From Anaerolineae bacterium (lineage in GTDB: Bacteria; Chloroflexota; Anaerolineae; Promineifilales; Promineifilaceae): 64,000 nt of DNA. A program made the translations under genes and the position numbers. Within the stretch, counting starts at the first letter, position 1, and the number at the start of each line of letters is the position of its first letter. Location of the stretch: the NCBI GenBank assembly GCA_023382655.1, contig JAHDWK010000012.1, forward strand, positions 124,001 through 188,000, written 5' to 3'. A model generated the notes under the pieces. That model did not search any database. It was not told the origin of the DNA and saw only the letters and a program-made list of their open reading frames with translations. This document shows positions 35,489 to 42,967 of this stretch, piece by piece.

Positions 35489-35535
35489 GATAATAAACCT
35501 TGTTTGCAACCGTGCCTGATTGCCAACGTAGCAGG

Positions 35536-35564
35536 AGGGTAGCACAGAGAAAAATGGGCGTCAA
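35536..35564 (-). promoter_or_regulatory. Promoter of the leuS leader
   Basis: On the minus strand, TTGACG (35559-35564) and TACCCT (35536-35541) are separated by 17 bp. Transcription would start about 40 nt before the leader peptide ATG. The -35 is strong and the -10 weak. Confidence 0.45.
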
Positions 35565-35603
35565 GCCCCATTTCCGGCTAAAATCCAACAAGGTGATATT
35601 TCT

Positions 35604-36215
35604 ATGACAGAAGAAACAGAAACAAAAACGGCCGTTACCCCCACCCCATCCACAGAAAATGCCAGCGCCTCAGCCACCCCGGCGCCCGCAGCCGCGCCGC
35701 CTGCTTCCACTACCACGCGGTCACCATCACCATCCCGCCCGGCAGCGGCGGCCCCAACCACGCCAGCGCGTGACCCGGCGTTGGAAGAACGCGCCATACG
35801 GCGCGGCTGTTTTTCCATCATTTTTGGGGCGGCTTTGGGGGCTATAGTGGGGGCGGCGTTGACTCTGGCGCTGCTGGCCTGGCTAAATAATGGCCTGCTC
35901 ACCTACAATGACGCCAATGTAGCCCTGCGGATGCAGTTGGATGCGGAAATTGCCACCCGCGAGGCGTTGGCCGCCGAGCAGGCCACAGCCATCTATGCCA
36001 TGGACGAGGCCACCAACCGGATGAACGAGACGATGGCGACGGCGGAAGCGGATATGGCGACACTGCGGGTGACGGCCGTCTACCTGGAAACCCGCATTGC
36101 CAGCGCCGGTAACGCCTCCGATACGCTAAATGAGTTTATCAGTGGGCTGAGTACGGTCCTCACGAACCTGACGCCCGCTCCCACCACCTTGCCAGAGGCC
36201 ACGCCAACGCCATAA
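35604..36215 (+). CDS. Hypothetical single-pass membrane protein with Pro/Ala/Thr-rich tail
   Basis: 203 aa. The first ~65 residues are low-complexity (Pro, Ala, Thr, Ser), predicted cytoplasmic. One membrane helix follows (CFSIIFGAALGAIVGAALTL, then ALLAWL). A helical, probably coiled-coil outer region follows (residues about 105-180: TREALAAEQATAIYAMDEAT), then a TP-rich C-terminus. I do not recognise a family. AAGGTG lies before the ATG. The gene diverges from the leuS leader and converges on the gene at 36252. Confidence 0.65.
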   Translation: MTEETETKTAVTPTPSTENASASATPAPAAAPPASTTTRSPSPSRPAAAAPTTPARDPALEERAIRRGCFSIIFGAALGAIVGAALTLALLAWLNNGLLTYNDANVALRMQLDAEIATREALAAEQATAIYAMDEATNRMNETMATAEADMATLRVTAVYLETRIASAGNASDTLNEFISGLSTVLTNLTPAPTTLPEATPTP

Positions 36216-36216
36216 A

Positions 36217-36283
36217 AGTGTCAAGTGTCAGGTGTCAAGGATCATGGAAAGCTACTTGACACCTGACACCTGATCCCCTGACA
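36217..36283. repeat. Palindrome GTGTCAAGTGTCAGGTGTCA
   Basis: Tandem GTGTCAAGTGTCAGGTGTCA words face CTTGACACCTGACACCTGAT across a 20-nt spacer. The element sits exactly between two convergent genes and overlaps the 3' end of the gene on the minus strand. Confidence 0.75.
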
Positions 36284-36980
36284 CATTCTTCAACGTCTGC
36301 CACACCTGGTCTTCTACGGCCGTATCCTCAAAAGCAAAGTAAATCGTGCGCCCTTTGCCCTTGTTGTTTTCTTTGACGCCGCCGCCCACCACATAAGTAA
36401 CGACATCGTCGGCATGGTCTGGCCCCCAGGTGGGCAGGAAAGTAATAGCCAGGGCGCGCAACGGCCGTCGGCCAAAAATCATCCAGCCCGCCCGCACCGC
36501 CTGTAATGTCTCCGCCCGGAAAAACTGATACAGGTACTTTTTGTCATATTCGTTCACAATCACGCCATGTTCGCCATTACTGGAGAGCCAGTATTCGGCC
36601 GGACGCAGCAGCACCGATTGTTCCCGGTCTACCACAGCAAAGACACCAGTGGCATAAAGGGACACACGTTGACCTGGTGGCAAAGAAGGGGTATCAGCGG
36701 GAGGCACAGCCGTCGTATCAACTACAAACCGGTTATACCCTTGCCGGGCTGCCCGCCAATAAGAGAAGTAAACCCAAATCACCAATAACAACGCCAAAGT
36801 AATAGCGAGTTGTCCCCATCGCAGTACCAATGCCCCCAGAAACAGCATCACGGCGACAAATTTCAGCCAACTGCTAATGGCATATCCCAAAAATTGCCGC
36901 CGCGTGGTGCGGTAGGTCATGGCAAACGCCCAGCCCAGATAAGCATAGTAAAGTCGTTTGAATAGTGAGATGTTCTGCAT
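36252..36980 (-). CDS. Hypothetical membrane protein
   Basis: About 242 aa. The N-terminal ~90 residues carry two hydrophobic segments (FLGYAISSWLKFVAVMLFLG and AITLALLLVIWVYFSYW). The rest is soluble, with LPPGQRVSLYATGVFAVVDR and a C-terminal part containing YFAFEDTAVEDQVWQTLKNV. ATG 36980 is preferred; GTG 37001 is possible. No family is recognised. The soluble part has the flavour of a PH-like domain (inference, weak). The stop codon lies inside the palindrome at 36217-36283. Confidence 0.6.
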   Translation of the reverse strand: MQNISLFKRLYYAYLGWAFAMTYRTTRRQFLGYAISSWLKFVAVMLFLGALVLRWGQLAITLALLLVIWVYFSYWRAARQGYNRFVVDTTAVPPADTPSLPPGQRVSLYATGVFAVVDREQSVLLRPAEYWLSSNGEHGVIVNEYDKKYLYQFFRAETLQAVRAGWMIFGRRPLRALAITFLPTWGPDHADDVVTYVVGGGVKENNKGKGRTIYFAFEDTAVEDQVWQTLKNVSGDQVSGVK

Positions 36981-37030
36981 AGGCTCAATTGTAGCCCACA
37001 AACGAGATAAGCCGACCCTTTCTCACTCCC

Positions 37031-37759
37031 TCACTCCCTCACCTCATCACCCCGCCGCGCCAAACCCACCAGATGCAATTTCCGGGAAGCAGGCAGCCGC
37101 CCTTCCAGCCAACACATTAGCCGGAACATGGCAGAGTTAAAGGCGAGATAGGTGGGGTCAGGAATCAGGTGTAATGTTTCCAGCGCCAGGTTGCTTTGTT
37201 GACATAATTCACCAATTTGGGCAGGCGCATTGGCGCGGTAAAAGGTGGGAAAGGTGTCATCAGGGGCACGGCCGTACAGCCAATCCACCAGCCGCCCCTG
37301 CATCCGACCGGCCCGCCCCAGGGCACGATTGAAGGCGGTTAGGGGGTGACGGCCGTTGGGTGTAATAAAGACAAATGCGCCACCGGGTTTGAGGATGCGG
37401 GACACGGCCGTGAATACCCGCACCGGTTCCGCCAGATGCTCCAACACCCAACTGGCAAACACCAGGTCAAACGAGCCATTGTGAAACGGCAGCCGTTCAC
37501 TCTGGGCCGCCACACGCGGCAAATTCAGGCGATGTTCATATAAAGAAAGCCAGTCCGGGTCCACCCCCACCATTTGCGACAGCGGATGATCCAACTGCTC
37601 CACCAGCCCGCCGCGCCCACAACCAAGATCAAGCAAGAGAGTGAACGGCCGTAACTGCTCCCGTACGAGCGCCGCATACAACTCCGTCGCCGGTCGCCAC
37701 TCTGGCCGTCGCTGCCTATAGCGCTCCCGCCACACATTTTGCTCATCTAAAGACAACAT
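37031..37759 (-). CDS. Class I SAM-dependent methyltransferase
   Basis: About 242 aa. Motif I is TLLLDLGCGRGGLVEQL, followed by VGVDPD (motif II), FDLVFASWVLEHLAEPVRVF (motif post-II/IV) and RILKPGGAFVFITPN (motif V), i.e. the Methyltransf_11 pattern. The acceptor substrate is unknown. The start is taken at ATG 37759; an in-frame GTG at 37774 lies in a CCGTAAT-word repeat. It is downstream of tRNA-Sec on the same strand, but no functional link is visible. Confidence 0.85.
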   Translation of the reverse strand: MLSLDEQNVWRERYRQRRPEWRPATELYAALVREQLRPFTLLLDLGCGRGGLVEQLDHPLSQMVGVDPDWLSLYEHRLNLPRVAAQSERLPFHNGSFDLVFASWVLEHLAEPVRVFTAVSRILKPGGAFVFITPNGRHPLTAFNRALGRAGRMQGRLVDWLYGRAPDDTFPTFYRANAPAQIGELCQQSNLALETLHLIPDPTYLAFNSAMFRLMCWLEGRLPASRKLHLVGLARRGDEVRE

Positions 37760-37771
37760 CGGCTTAGGGGT

Positions 37772-37818
37772 CACGATTTACGGTTCACGGATTACTGTTT
37801 ACGGTTCACGGATTACGG
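37772..37818. repeat. TTACGGTTCACGGATTACGG words
   Basis: Three head-to-tail copies of a TTACGGTTCACGGATTAC-like unit lie between the methyltransferase gene and tRNA-Sec, ending exactly at the tRNA 3' end. It is one arm of the CCGTAAT-word elements. Confidence 0.65.
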
Positions 37819-37911
37819 GAATGGATGGGAGTCGAACCCACCGCCGCTTGCTCAGCGCAACCGGCCACCAGTTTTGAAGACTGGGGCGCCCACCGGGACA
37901 CAACCACTCCC
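37816..37911 (-). tRNA. selC: tRNA-Sec (UCA)
   Basis: A 96-nt tRNA with the bacterial selenocysteine layout. The 8-bp acceptor stem pairs GGGAGTGG with CCATTCCC, and the anticodon arm is CCAGT-CTTCAAA-ACTGG (anticodon TCA). A long variable arm (GCCGGTTGCGCTGAGCAAGC) and T arm GTGGG-TTCGACT-CCCAT follow. CCA is not encoded. It implies selenoprotein synthesis in this organism; I found no selenoprotein gene in the window. Confidence 0.9.
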
Positions 37912-37950
37912 GCCGGCTAGTTTATCCCCTTCTAGCAACTTCAACAAAAC

Positions 37951-37979
37951 TTGACAGCCCCTACCCGTTTGGATAGAAT
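37951..37979 (+). promoter_or_regulatory. Promoter of the tRNA-Phe-Gly-Cys operon
   Basis: TTGACA (37951-37956), a 17-bp spacer, then TAGAAT (37974-37979). It ends 27 bp before tRNA-Phe and is one of the best sigma-70-type promoters in the window. Confidence 0.75.
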
Positions 37980-38006
37980 CTCCGTCGTCATTAACAACCT
38001 GGGCTG

Positions 38007-38079
38007 GCCGGGATAGCTCAGTTGGTAGAGCACTGCACTGAAAATGCAGGTGTCCCCAGTTCGAGTCTGGGTCCTGGCA
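38007..38079 (+). tRNA. tRNA-Phe (GAA)
   Basis: 73 nt. The acceptor stem pairs GCCGGGA with TCCTGGC (one G-T pair). The D arm is GCTC-AGTTGGTA-GAGC, the anticodon loop CTGAAAA gives GAA, and the T loop is TTCGAGT. CCA is not encoded. Confidence 0.97.
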
Positions 38080-38104
38080 TTTGGGTTACTTTTACCCATG
38101 ATAG

Positions 38105-38176
<72 letters not shown>

Positions 38177-38219
38177 CTTACTTCACCCGGCAGGCGCCTA
38201 GCCTGCCGGTTGCATTTAC

Positions 38220-38290
<71 letters not shown>

Positions 38291-38299
38291 TCTAACATC

Positions 38300-38329
38300 A
38301 AGCCTTTGCCCTGGTGCAAGGGCTTTTTT
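38300..38329 (+). terminator. Terminator of the tRNA operon
   Basis: AAGCCTTTGC and GCAAGGGCTT form a 10-bp stem (one G-T) with loop CCTGGT, followed by TTTTTT. It lies 10 nt after tRNA-Cys. Confidence 0.9.
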
Positions 38330-38360
38330 GTATCTTTAGCATTTATCAAGGAGCAATCCC

Positions 38361-40100
38361 GTGACCTTACCCACACTTCCTCATTCCATAAAAAATATTG
38401 ACCCCCACAGTTGGGAATCATTTCACCCTTACTTTGCGGCGCTGCAAGAATATCCTCTCACCCAAGATAATGTTCATGAGTGGCTGACATATTGGTCTGA
38501 TCTCAGTCGTTTGGTGTGGGAAACGGCCGCCTGGGTTTACATTGAGAAATCGTTGGATACGACCGACACGCAAAAAGAGCAAACGTTCCTCGATCTCATC
38601 AACCACGTGATGCCACCGGCCCAAATGGCGGATCAGGCGTTAAAGGAACGACTGCTGGCTCTGGAAGTGTCTGATTTAGGTATACCGGGCATGGAATTGG
38701 TGTTGCGTAATTTGCGCAATGAAGCCGATTTGTACCGCGAAGAGAATATCCCCCTGCAAACAGAGGTGAGTACGCTGGATAATGAATATGACAAAATCAC
38801 GGGGGCAATGCAGGCCAATTGGGATGGCGAAGATAAAAATTTAAGCCAGTTAGCCGTCTTTCTAAAAAACAAAGATCGGGCTGTGCGGCAGCAGGTGTGG
38901 GATGTTATCTCGGCGTTGTGGCTGGGACAGCGGGAGGCGCTCAATGACATGTATGGCCATATGCTCAAGTTGCGCCAGCAAATAGCAGCCAACGCCGGGT
39001 TGCCCGATTACCGAGCTTATGCTTTCCGGGAAAAGGGGCGATTCGACTATACGCCGGAAGATTGTGCCACTTTTCATACCGCCATTGAAGCGGTGGCCGT
39101 ACCGGCCACACGGCGAATCCTGGCCAAACGACGCGAACGATTGGGGTATGAAAGCATACGGCCGTGGGATTGGATTCCCGAACGCAATTTATTGGCAGAT
39201 ACGTTTGCTGGCGCTTCTCTCCATCCCTATAAAAATGAGGATGAACTCATTCAGGGAGGGCTGAATATGCTCAACCGGCTGGACGCCGAATTGGGACGGT
39301 ATTTTGCGACGATGGCTGAAGAAGGGCTGCTGGATTTGGATACGCGACCGGGTAAGGCGCTGGGCGGATATTGCAGTACACTGGCAGTGCGGCGACGGCC
39401 GTTTATCTTTATGAACGGTACCGGGATGCACGATGACGTACAAACGCTGCTGCATGAGGCCGGACATGCCTTTCACACCTTTGAAACAGCCGAACTCCCG
39501 CTGGTCTGGCAGCTAGACGCGCCCATGGAATTTTGCGAAGTTGCTTCCATGTCTATGGAGTTATTAGCCGCTCCCAATCTTACCCAAGCAAATGGCGGCT
39601 TCTACACCAAAACAGAAGCGGCCCGCGCCCGCCTGGAACACTTAGAAAATATCATCACTTTTTTGCCTTACATGGCAGTGGTGGATTCGTTCCAACATTG
39701 GGTTTACACGCACGCAGAGGAAGCATTAGACCCGGCAAATTGTGATGCCGCCTGGGATGCCCAGTGGCAGCGGTTTATCCCGGATATGGATTGGACGGGG
39801 TATGAGGAGGTGCGCAAGAGTGGTTGGCACCGTAAACCCCATATTTTTGGTTCACCGTTTTATTACATTGAATATGGCATGGCTTCGGTGGGGGCGATGC
39901 AGGTATGGCGCAACGGCCGTCAAGACCATAACGCCGCGCTGGCAGCCTATCGCCATGCCCTTTCATTAGGCGGTACACAGACCCTACCAGCCTTATTCGC
40001 CGCTGCTGGCGCCGAGTTCCGGTTTGATACCCCTATGCTCACAGAACTGATTGGGCTGGTGGAACAGGAGATTGAGACGCTAGAGGCAGCGTTAGCGTGA
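38361..40100 (+). CDS. pepF: M3 family oligoendopeptidase (PepF-like)
   Basis: A 579-aa cytoplasmic zinc peptidase. The catalytic motif HEAGH is at residues 365-369 (LLHEAGHAFHTFE), with the distal ligand glutamate E393 in EFCEVASMSMELL. An N-terminal helical region and a C-terminal catalytic fold match the M3B class, and the length is typical. The start is GTG 38361 behind AAGGAG. It cleaves short peptides, complementing the secreted M36 protease and the M20 exopeptidase elsewhere in the window. Three ACGGCCGT octamers lie in the 3' two thirds. Confidence 0.93.
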   Translation: MTLPTLPHSIKNIDPHSWESFHPYFAALQEYPLTQDNVHEWLTYWSDLSRLVWETAAWVYIEKSLDTTDTQKEQTFLDLINHVMPPAQMADQALKERLLALEVSDLGIPGMELVLRNLRNEADLYREENIPLQTEVSTLDNEYDKITGAMQANWDGEDKNLSQLAVFLKNKDRAVRQQVWDVISALWLGQREALNDMYGHMLKLRQQIAANAGLPDYRAYAFREKGRFDYTPEDCATFHTAIEAVAVPATRRILAKRRERLGYESIRPWDWIPERNLLADTFAGASLHPYKNEDELIQGGLNMLNRLDAELGRYFATMAEEGLLDLDTRPGKALGGYCSTLAVRRRPFIFMNGTGMHDDVQTLLHEAGHAFHTFETAELPLVWQLDAPMEFCEVASMSMELLAAPNLTQANGGFYTKTEAARARLEHLENIITFLPYMAVVDSFQHWVYTHAEEALDPANCDAAWDAQWQRFIPDMDWTGYEEVRKSGWHRKPHIFGSPFYYIEYGMASVGAMQVWRNGRQDHNAALAAYRHALSLGGTQTLPALFAAAGAEFRFDTPMLTELIGLVEQEIETLEAALA

Positions 40101-40167
40101 GCCGTTATCCGTGAATCGTAAACCGTGACCCGATGTTGGATTACGGATAACCGATTACGATTACCGG
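40098..40167. repeat. Intergenic hairpin of CCGTAAT-like words
   Basis: GAGCCGTTATCCGTGAATCG words face GATTACGGATAACCGATTAC between pepF and the DtxR gene. It is the same family as 4684-4768. Confidence 0.7.
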
Positions 40168-40190
40168 TAGCACACCCCGGCAAAATAGGA

Positions 40191-40209
40191 TATTATCAAA
40201 AATATAATA
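40191..40209. promoter_or_regulatory. Candidate operator/-10 of the DtxR-type gene
   Basis: The inverted repeat TATTAT-N7-ATAATA overlaps a perfect -10 (TATAAT, 40203-40208), 21 bp before the ATG. This is where a metal-dependent repressor would autoregulate. No convincing -35 is seen. Confidence 0.4.
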
Positions 40210-40229
40210 AAAATCCGGGAGTAATCGTC

Positions 40230-40892
40230 ATGCAACCCAGCGCCGCGATGCGCGAATACCTGGCCGAAATTTATCGCCTGGAAGAAGAAACAACTACTGT
40301 CAGCACTACCAGCCTGGCCGAACGATTAAACGTCTCCGCCCCAGCCGTACCGCGCATGTTAAAACGGCTGCGCAATGCTGGTTATGTCAAGCATATTCCT
40401 TACCAGGGCTTTGAACTGACGGAGCTGGGCCGCCTGGAAGCATTAAAAGAGATTCGTCGGCATCGCATTCTGGAAGTATTCCTGGTTAATATCATGGGAT
40501 TTAGCTGGGACGAAACCCATGAATTGGCCGATGATCTGGGTAAGGGGCTAAACGATATTATCACCCAACGCATGGCGGCCATGACCAACCACCCCAGGCG
40601 CTGCCCACATGGTGAGCCTATTCCTGACGCCGAAGGCCAACTGCCGCCCATTGTGGACAGTTGCATTATGAATCTGGGCGTGGGTAGCAAAGGCCAGGTG
40701 AGCCGGGTGCGCACGCATGATGCGGAGCGGCTGCAATACTTTGCCACATTAGGATTAGTACCAGGCGCCACCTATGAGATAGTGGGGCGTGCCCCGTTTA
40801 ATGGCCCCATGCGCCTGCACGTGGAACGGGAAGATGTCGTGATAGGGGTGGAGTTGACCAAGCTGTTGTGGGTAACAAATGAAGATGTCTGA
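40230..40892 (+). CDS. DtxR/MntR family metal-dependent regulator
   Basis: 220 aa. The N-terminal winged helix (SLAERLNVSAPAVPRMLKRL) is preceded by the family opening AMREYLAEIYRLEEE. A dimerisation/metal region follows (RRHRILEVFLVNIMGFSWDE, and later HPRRCPHGEPIP). The C-terminal FeoA/SH3-like domain contains LATLGLVPG-type YFATLGLVPGATYEIVGRAP. It represses metal uptake when bound to Mn2+ or Fe2+. The start is ATG 40230 behind GGGAG. Candidate targets in this window are its own gene and the metal transporters at 16-25 kb (inference). Confidence 0.9.
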   Translation: MQPSAAMREYLAEIYRLEEETTTVSTTSLAERLNVSAPAVPRMLKRLRNAGYVKHIPYQGFELTELGRLEALKEIRRHRILEVFLVNIMGFSWDETHELADDLGKGLNDIITQRMAAMTNHPRRCPHGEPIPDAEGQLPPIVDSCIMNLGVGSKGQVSRVRTHDAERLQYFATLGLVPGATYEIVGRAPFNGPMRLHVEREDVVIGVELTKLLWVTNEDV

Positions 40893-40929
40893 GCGTGCTC
40901 CGGCTGCCCGTGGCCTAAATAAGCCAGAT

Positions 40930-41631
40930 TCAAGGGAATAAACGTCGCGTTTTTACTTCGGCCACGGCATCTTCGCGGTATTTGTACAGCATAGCCGGGC
41001 GGCCTTCCCCCTCTTGTCGTTTCTGTCCCGTTTCTTCTAATATAGCGGCCGACAATATCTTGCGGCGAAAGTTGCGCTTATCCAATTTTTCCTGCAAGAT
41101 GATTTCGTACGCTTTTTGCAGTTCGGTGAGTGTAAAAATGTCAGGCAGCAATTGGAAGCCAACGGCCGTATACTCCAATTTATAGCGCAACCGGGTCAGG
41201 GCATATTCCAAAATCTCGTGGTGATCAAAGGCCAGTGGTGGCAAGTCAAACATAGAAAACCAGGCGGTTTCTGATGTTTCCCGGCCAGGCGCATGGCGGA
41301 CAGCATCATGGGGAACCAGGGCAAAGTAAGCAACGGTAATCACGCGCATACGTGGATCACGCTTCGGCTCGCCAAACGTGTACAGCTGCTCGGTATAGAC
41401 ATCCTCAACACCAGTCTCTTCAACTAAGGCGCGTGTGGCGGCTTCACCTAACGACTCATTGAGACGCACAAACGCACCGGGAATCGCCCATGTTTCCGGA
41501 AACGGGGCGGATTTTCGTTTAACCAGCAATACCTTCAAGTCGTCTGCTACCAATGAAAAAACGACAACATCAACGGTGACGGACGGCCGTTCATATTTGG
41601 TGGGATCGTACTGTTGCGGCAAATCTATCAT
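40930..41631 (-). CDS. NrtR-like Nudix regulator with degenerate Nudix box
   Basis: 233 aa. An N-terminal Nudix fold (VTVDVVVFSLVADDLKVLLV) is followed by a C-terminal winged helix (LTELQKAYEIILQEKLDKRN, FRRKI). This is the layout of NrtR regulators of NAD metabolism, which sense ADP-ribose. The Nudix box reads AFVRLNESLGEAATRALVEE then TGV: the leading glycine is alanine, and the usual RE pair is RA, while EExG is kept. Hydrolysis is therefore likely weak or absent and a regulatory role is more likely. The start ATG 41631 follows GAGGGGG. It is convergent with the DtxR gene. Confidence 0.82.
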   Translation of the reverse strand: MIDLPQQYDPTKYERPSVTVDVVVFSLVADDLKVLLVKRKSAPFPETWAIPGAFVRLNESLGEAATRALVEETGVEDVYTEQLYTFGEPKRDPRMRVITVAYFALVPHDAVRHAPGRETSETAWFSMFDLPPLAFDHHEILEYALTRLRYKLEYTAVGFQLLPDIFTLTELQKAYEIILQEKLDKRNFRRKILSAAILEETGQKRQEGEGRPAMLYKYREDAVAEVKTRRLFP

Positions 41632-41714
41632 TGAATCCCCCTCTTCACCGAGAAACAAAAAGTCCCCAGCCCTGTGGCCAGAGACCTTTATCTACTTCAT
41701 TACCAGGAAACGCC

Positions 41715-42935
41715 TTACTCGCCGCCGCCGGTACCGCTATCCGGCAGTGCGCGTGTTGGCTCAAGAACCGGATCAAACAGGTCAATTTCCGGACGGGGTT
41801 CCGGCAGCCCAATGATACCCTGATCCACCATCTGCAAGAGGCTAACGCTGGTCGTGACAAAAACGGTTTGATCACCCGGCGAACGCAAGACCAGGGCAAT
41901 ATCCACATTGCGCTCTCGTGCATATTTCAGCACCAGGGCATCTTGAACAGACATGCTCAATATAACCATACCTGGCGTTTCTTCCAATCGGGAAGGAATA
42001 GGAGTTGGGGTTATAATGGCCGCAGGTTCACCGCCAGCATTAACAGCCTGGGCGGTAGCCTCCGCAGCTAACTGGGCTGCTTCTTGTTCTCGTTCCAGGC
42101 GGCGCGGATCAATCCACTGACCTACATAAAGTACATTAGCTTGCTGGATGGTCAATTGTGTCACCCGCTTGGGCACCGGATTTCCTGGCAGCCAATCAGG
42201 ATTTACTGTCGGATCATCAAACTCATTGGGTATAATAACACCTACCTGGTTGATGGCGTCAATAAATTCCAGACGGCCGTATAGAATCTTGGGAAACAGG
42301 AAATCATCACCCTCAAGCAATGCATCTACATCTACCAATTCCAGATAATTCAGAAGTCCCGTTTGAAAATCTGGATCTACCGGCACGGAGCGCAAGGTCA
42401 TGAGGACATCAACAAGGTCACCGGGGCGCATAGCCAGAGCAGCGCCCGAAAACTGGTCTATGGGAAAAGCCACGGCCACCTGGTTAGAAGGCACATAAAG
42501 CGACAGGTCCGAACCAAATGCGGCAATATCCGTAGAATTGAGGGCCAGCATGGGCTGCAAGATTTCTTGCCCGCGGGCCACATCAGCCCTCAAGATACGA
42601 CCTTCCACCTGTTCAGTACTGGTGAACGTATATCCACCCACAAGCGCCACATTGGTGATGGGGCGAAATTCTATCTCCAGCACTTGCGAGGAAAGAATTT
42701 CGCCCACAGGTAAGGGCACTTTGGCCACGACAACCGGCTGTAAAGCCGGTGTAGCCGTGGGAGTGGGTAAAGATGTTACCTGTGCCACAGGGGTTTCTGA
42801 CCCCTGTCCCTGTCCTGGGAAAATGCCACCAAGAAGCGTATTACCGGTATTGGTGACAAGGGCAACAACAAGTAGGGCAACACAGGCAAATACAACAACC
42901 ACAAGAAGAAGGAGTATGAAAGTTCTAGGTCGCAT
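41715..42935 (-). CDS. cpaB: CpaB/RcpC-like Flp pilus assembly protein (copy 1)
   Basis: 406 aa. An N-terminal anchor (FILLLLVVVVFACVALLVVA) is followed by a Pro/Thr linker and a SAF-type domain (VVVAKVPLPVGEILSSQVLE, RADVARGQEI). The RcpC_N-like second domain (YVPSNQVAVAFPIDQFSGAA, RPGDLVDVLMTL) and a long C-terminal extension follow. CpaB proteins help assemble type IVb (Flp/Tad) pili in the envelope. The second homologue lies 32 bp upstream on the same strand. No other Tad genes (ATPase, secretin, pilin) are in the window, so they must be elsewhere or the pair is an orphan unit. Confidence 0.85.
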   Translation of the reverse strand: MRPRTFILLLLVVVVFACVALLVVALVTNTGNTLLGGIFPGQGQGSETPVAQVTSLPTPTATPALQPVVVAKVPLPVGEILSSQVLEIEFRPITNVALVGGYTFTSTEQVEGRILRADVARGQEILQPMLALNSTDIAAFGSDLSLYVPSNQVAVAFPIDQFSGAALAMRPGDLVDVLMTLRSVPVDPDFQTGLLNYLELVDVDALLEGDDFLFPKILYGRLEFIDAINQVGVIIPNEFDDPTVNPDWLPGNPVPKRVTQLTIQQANVLYVGQWIDPRRLEREQEAAQLAAEATAQAVNAGGEPAAIITPTPIPSRLEETPGMVILSMSVQDALVLKYARERNVDIALVLRSPGDQTVFVTTSVSLLQMVDQGIIGLPEPRPEIDLFDPVLEPTRALPDSGTGGGE

Positions 42936-42967
42936 AATTGTGTACCTATGGGCGTAATAAATCGGCC

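Noticed and set aside
34991..35603. T-box riboswitch before leuS
   Set aside because: I looked for the AGGGTGGNACCGCG antiterminator core and a specifier loop on the minus strand and found neither; a peptide-based attenuator fits better.
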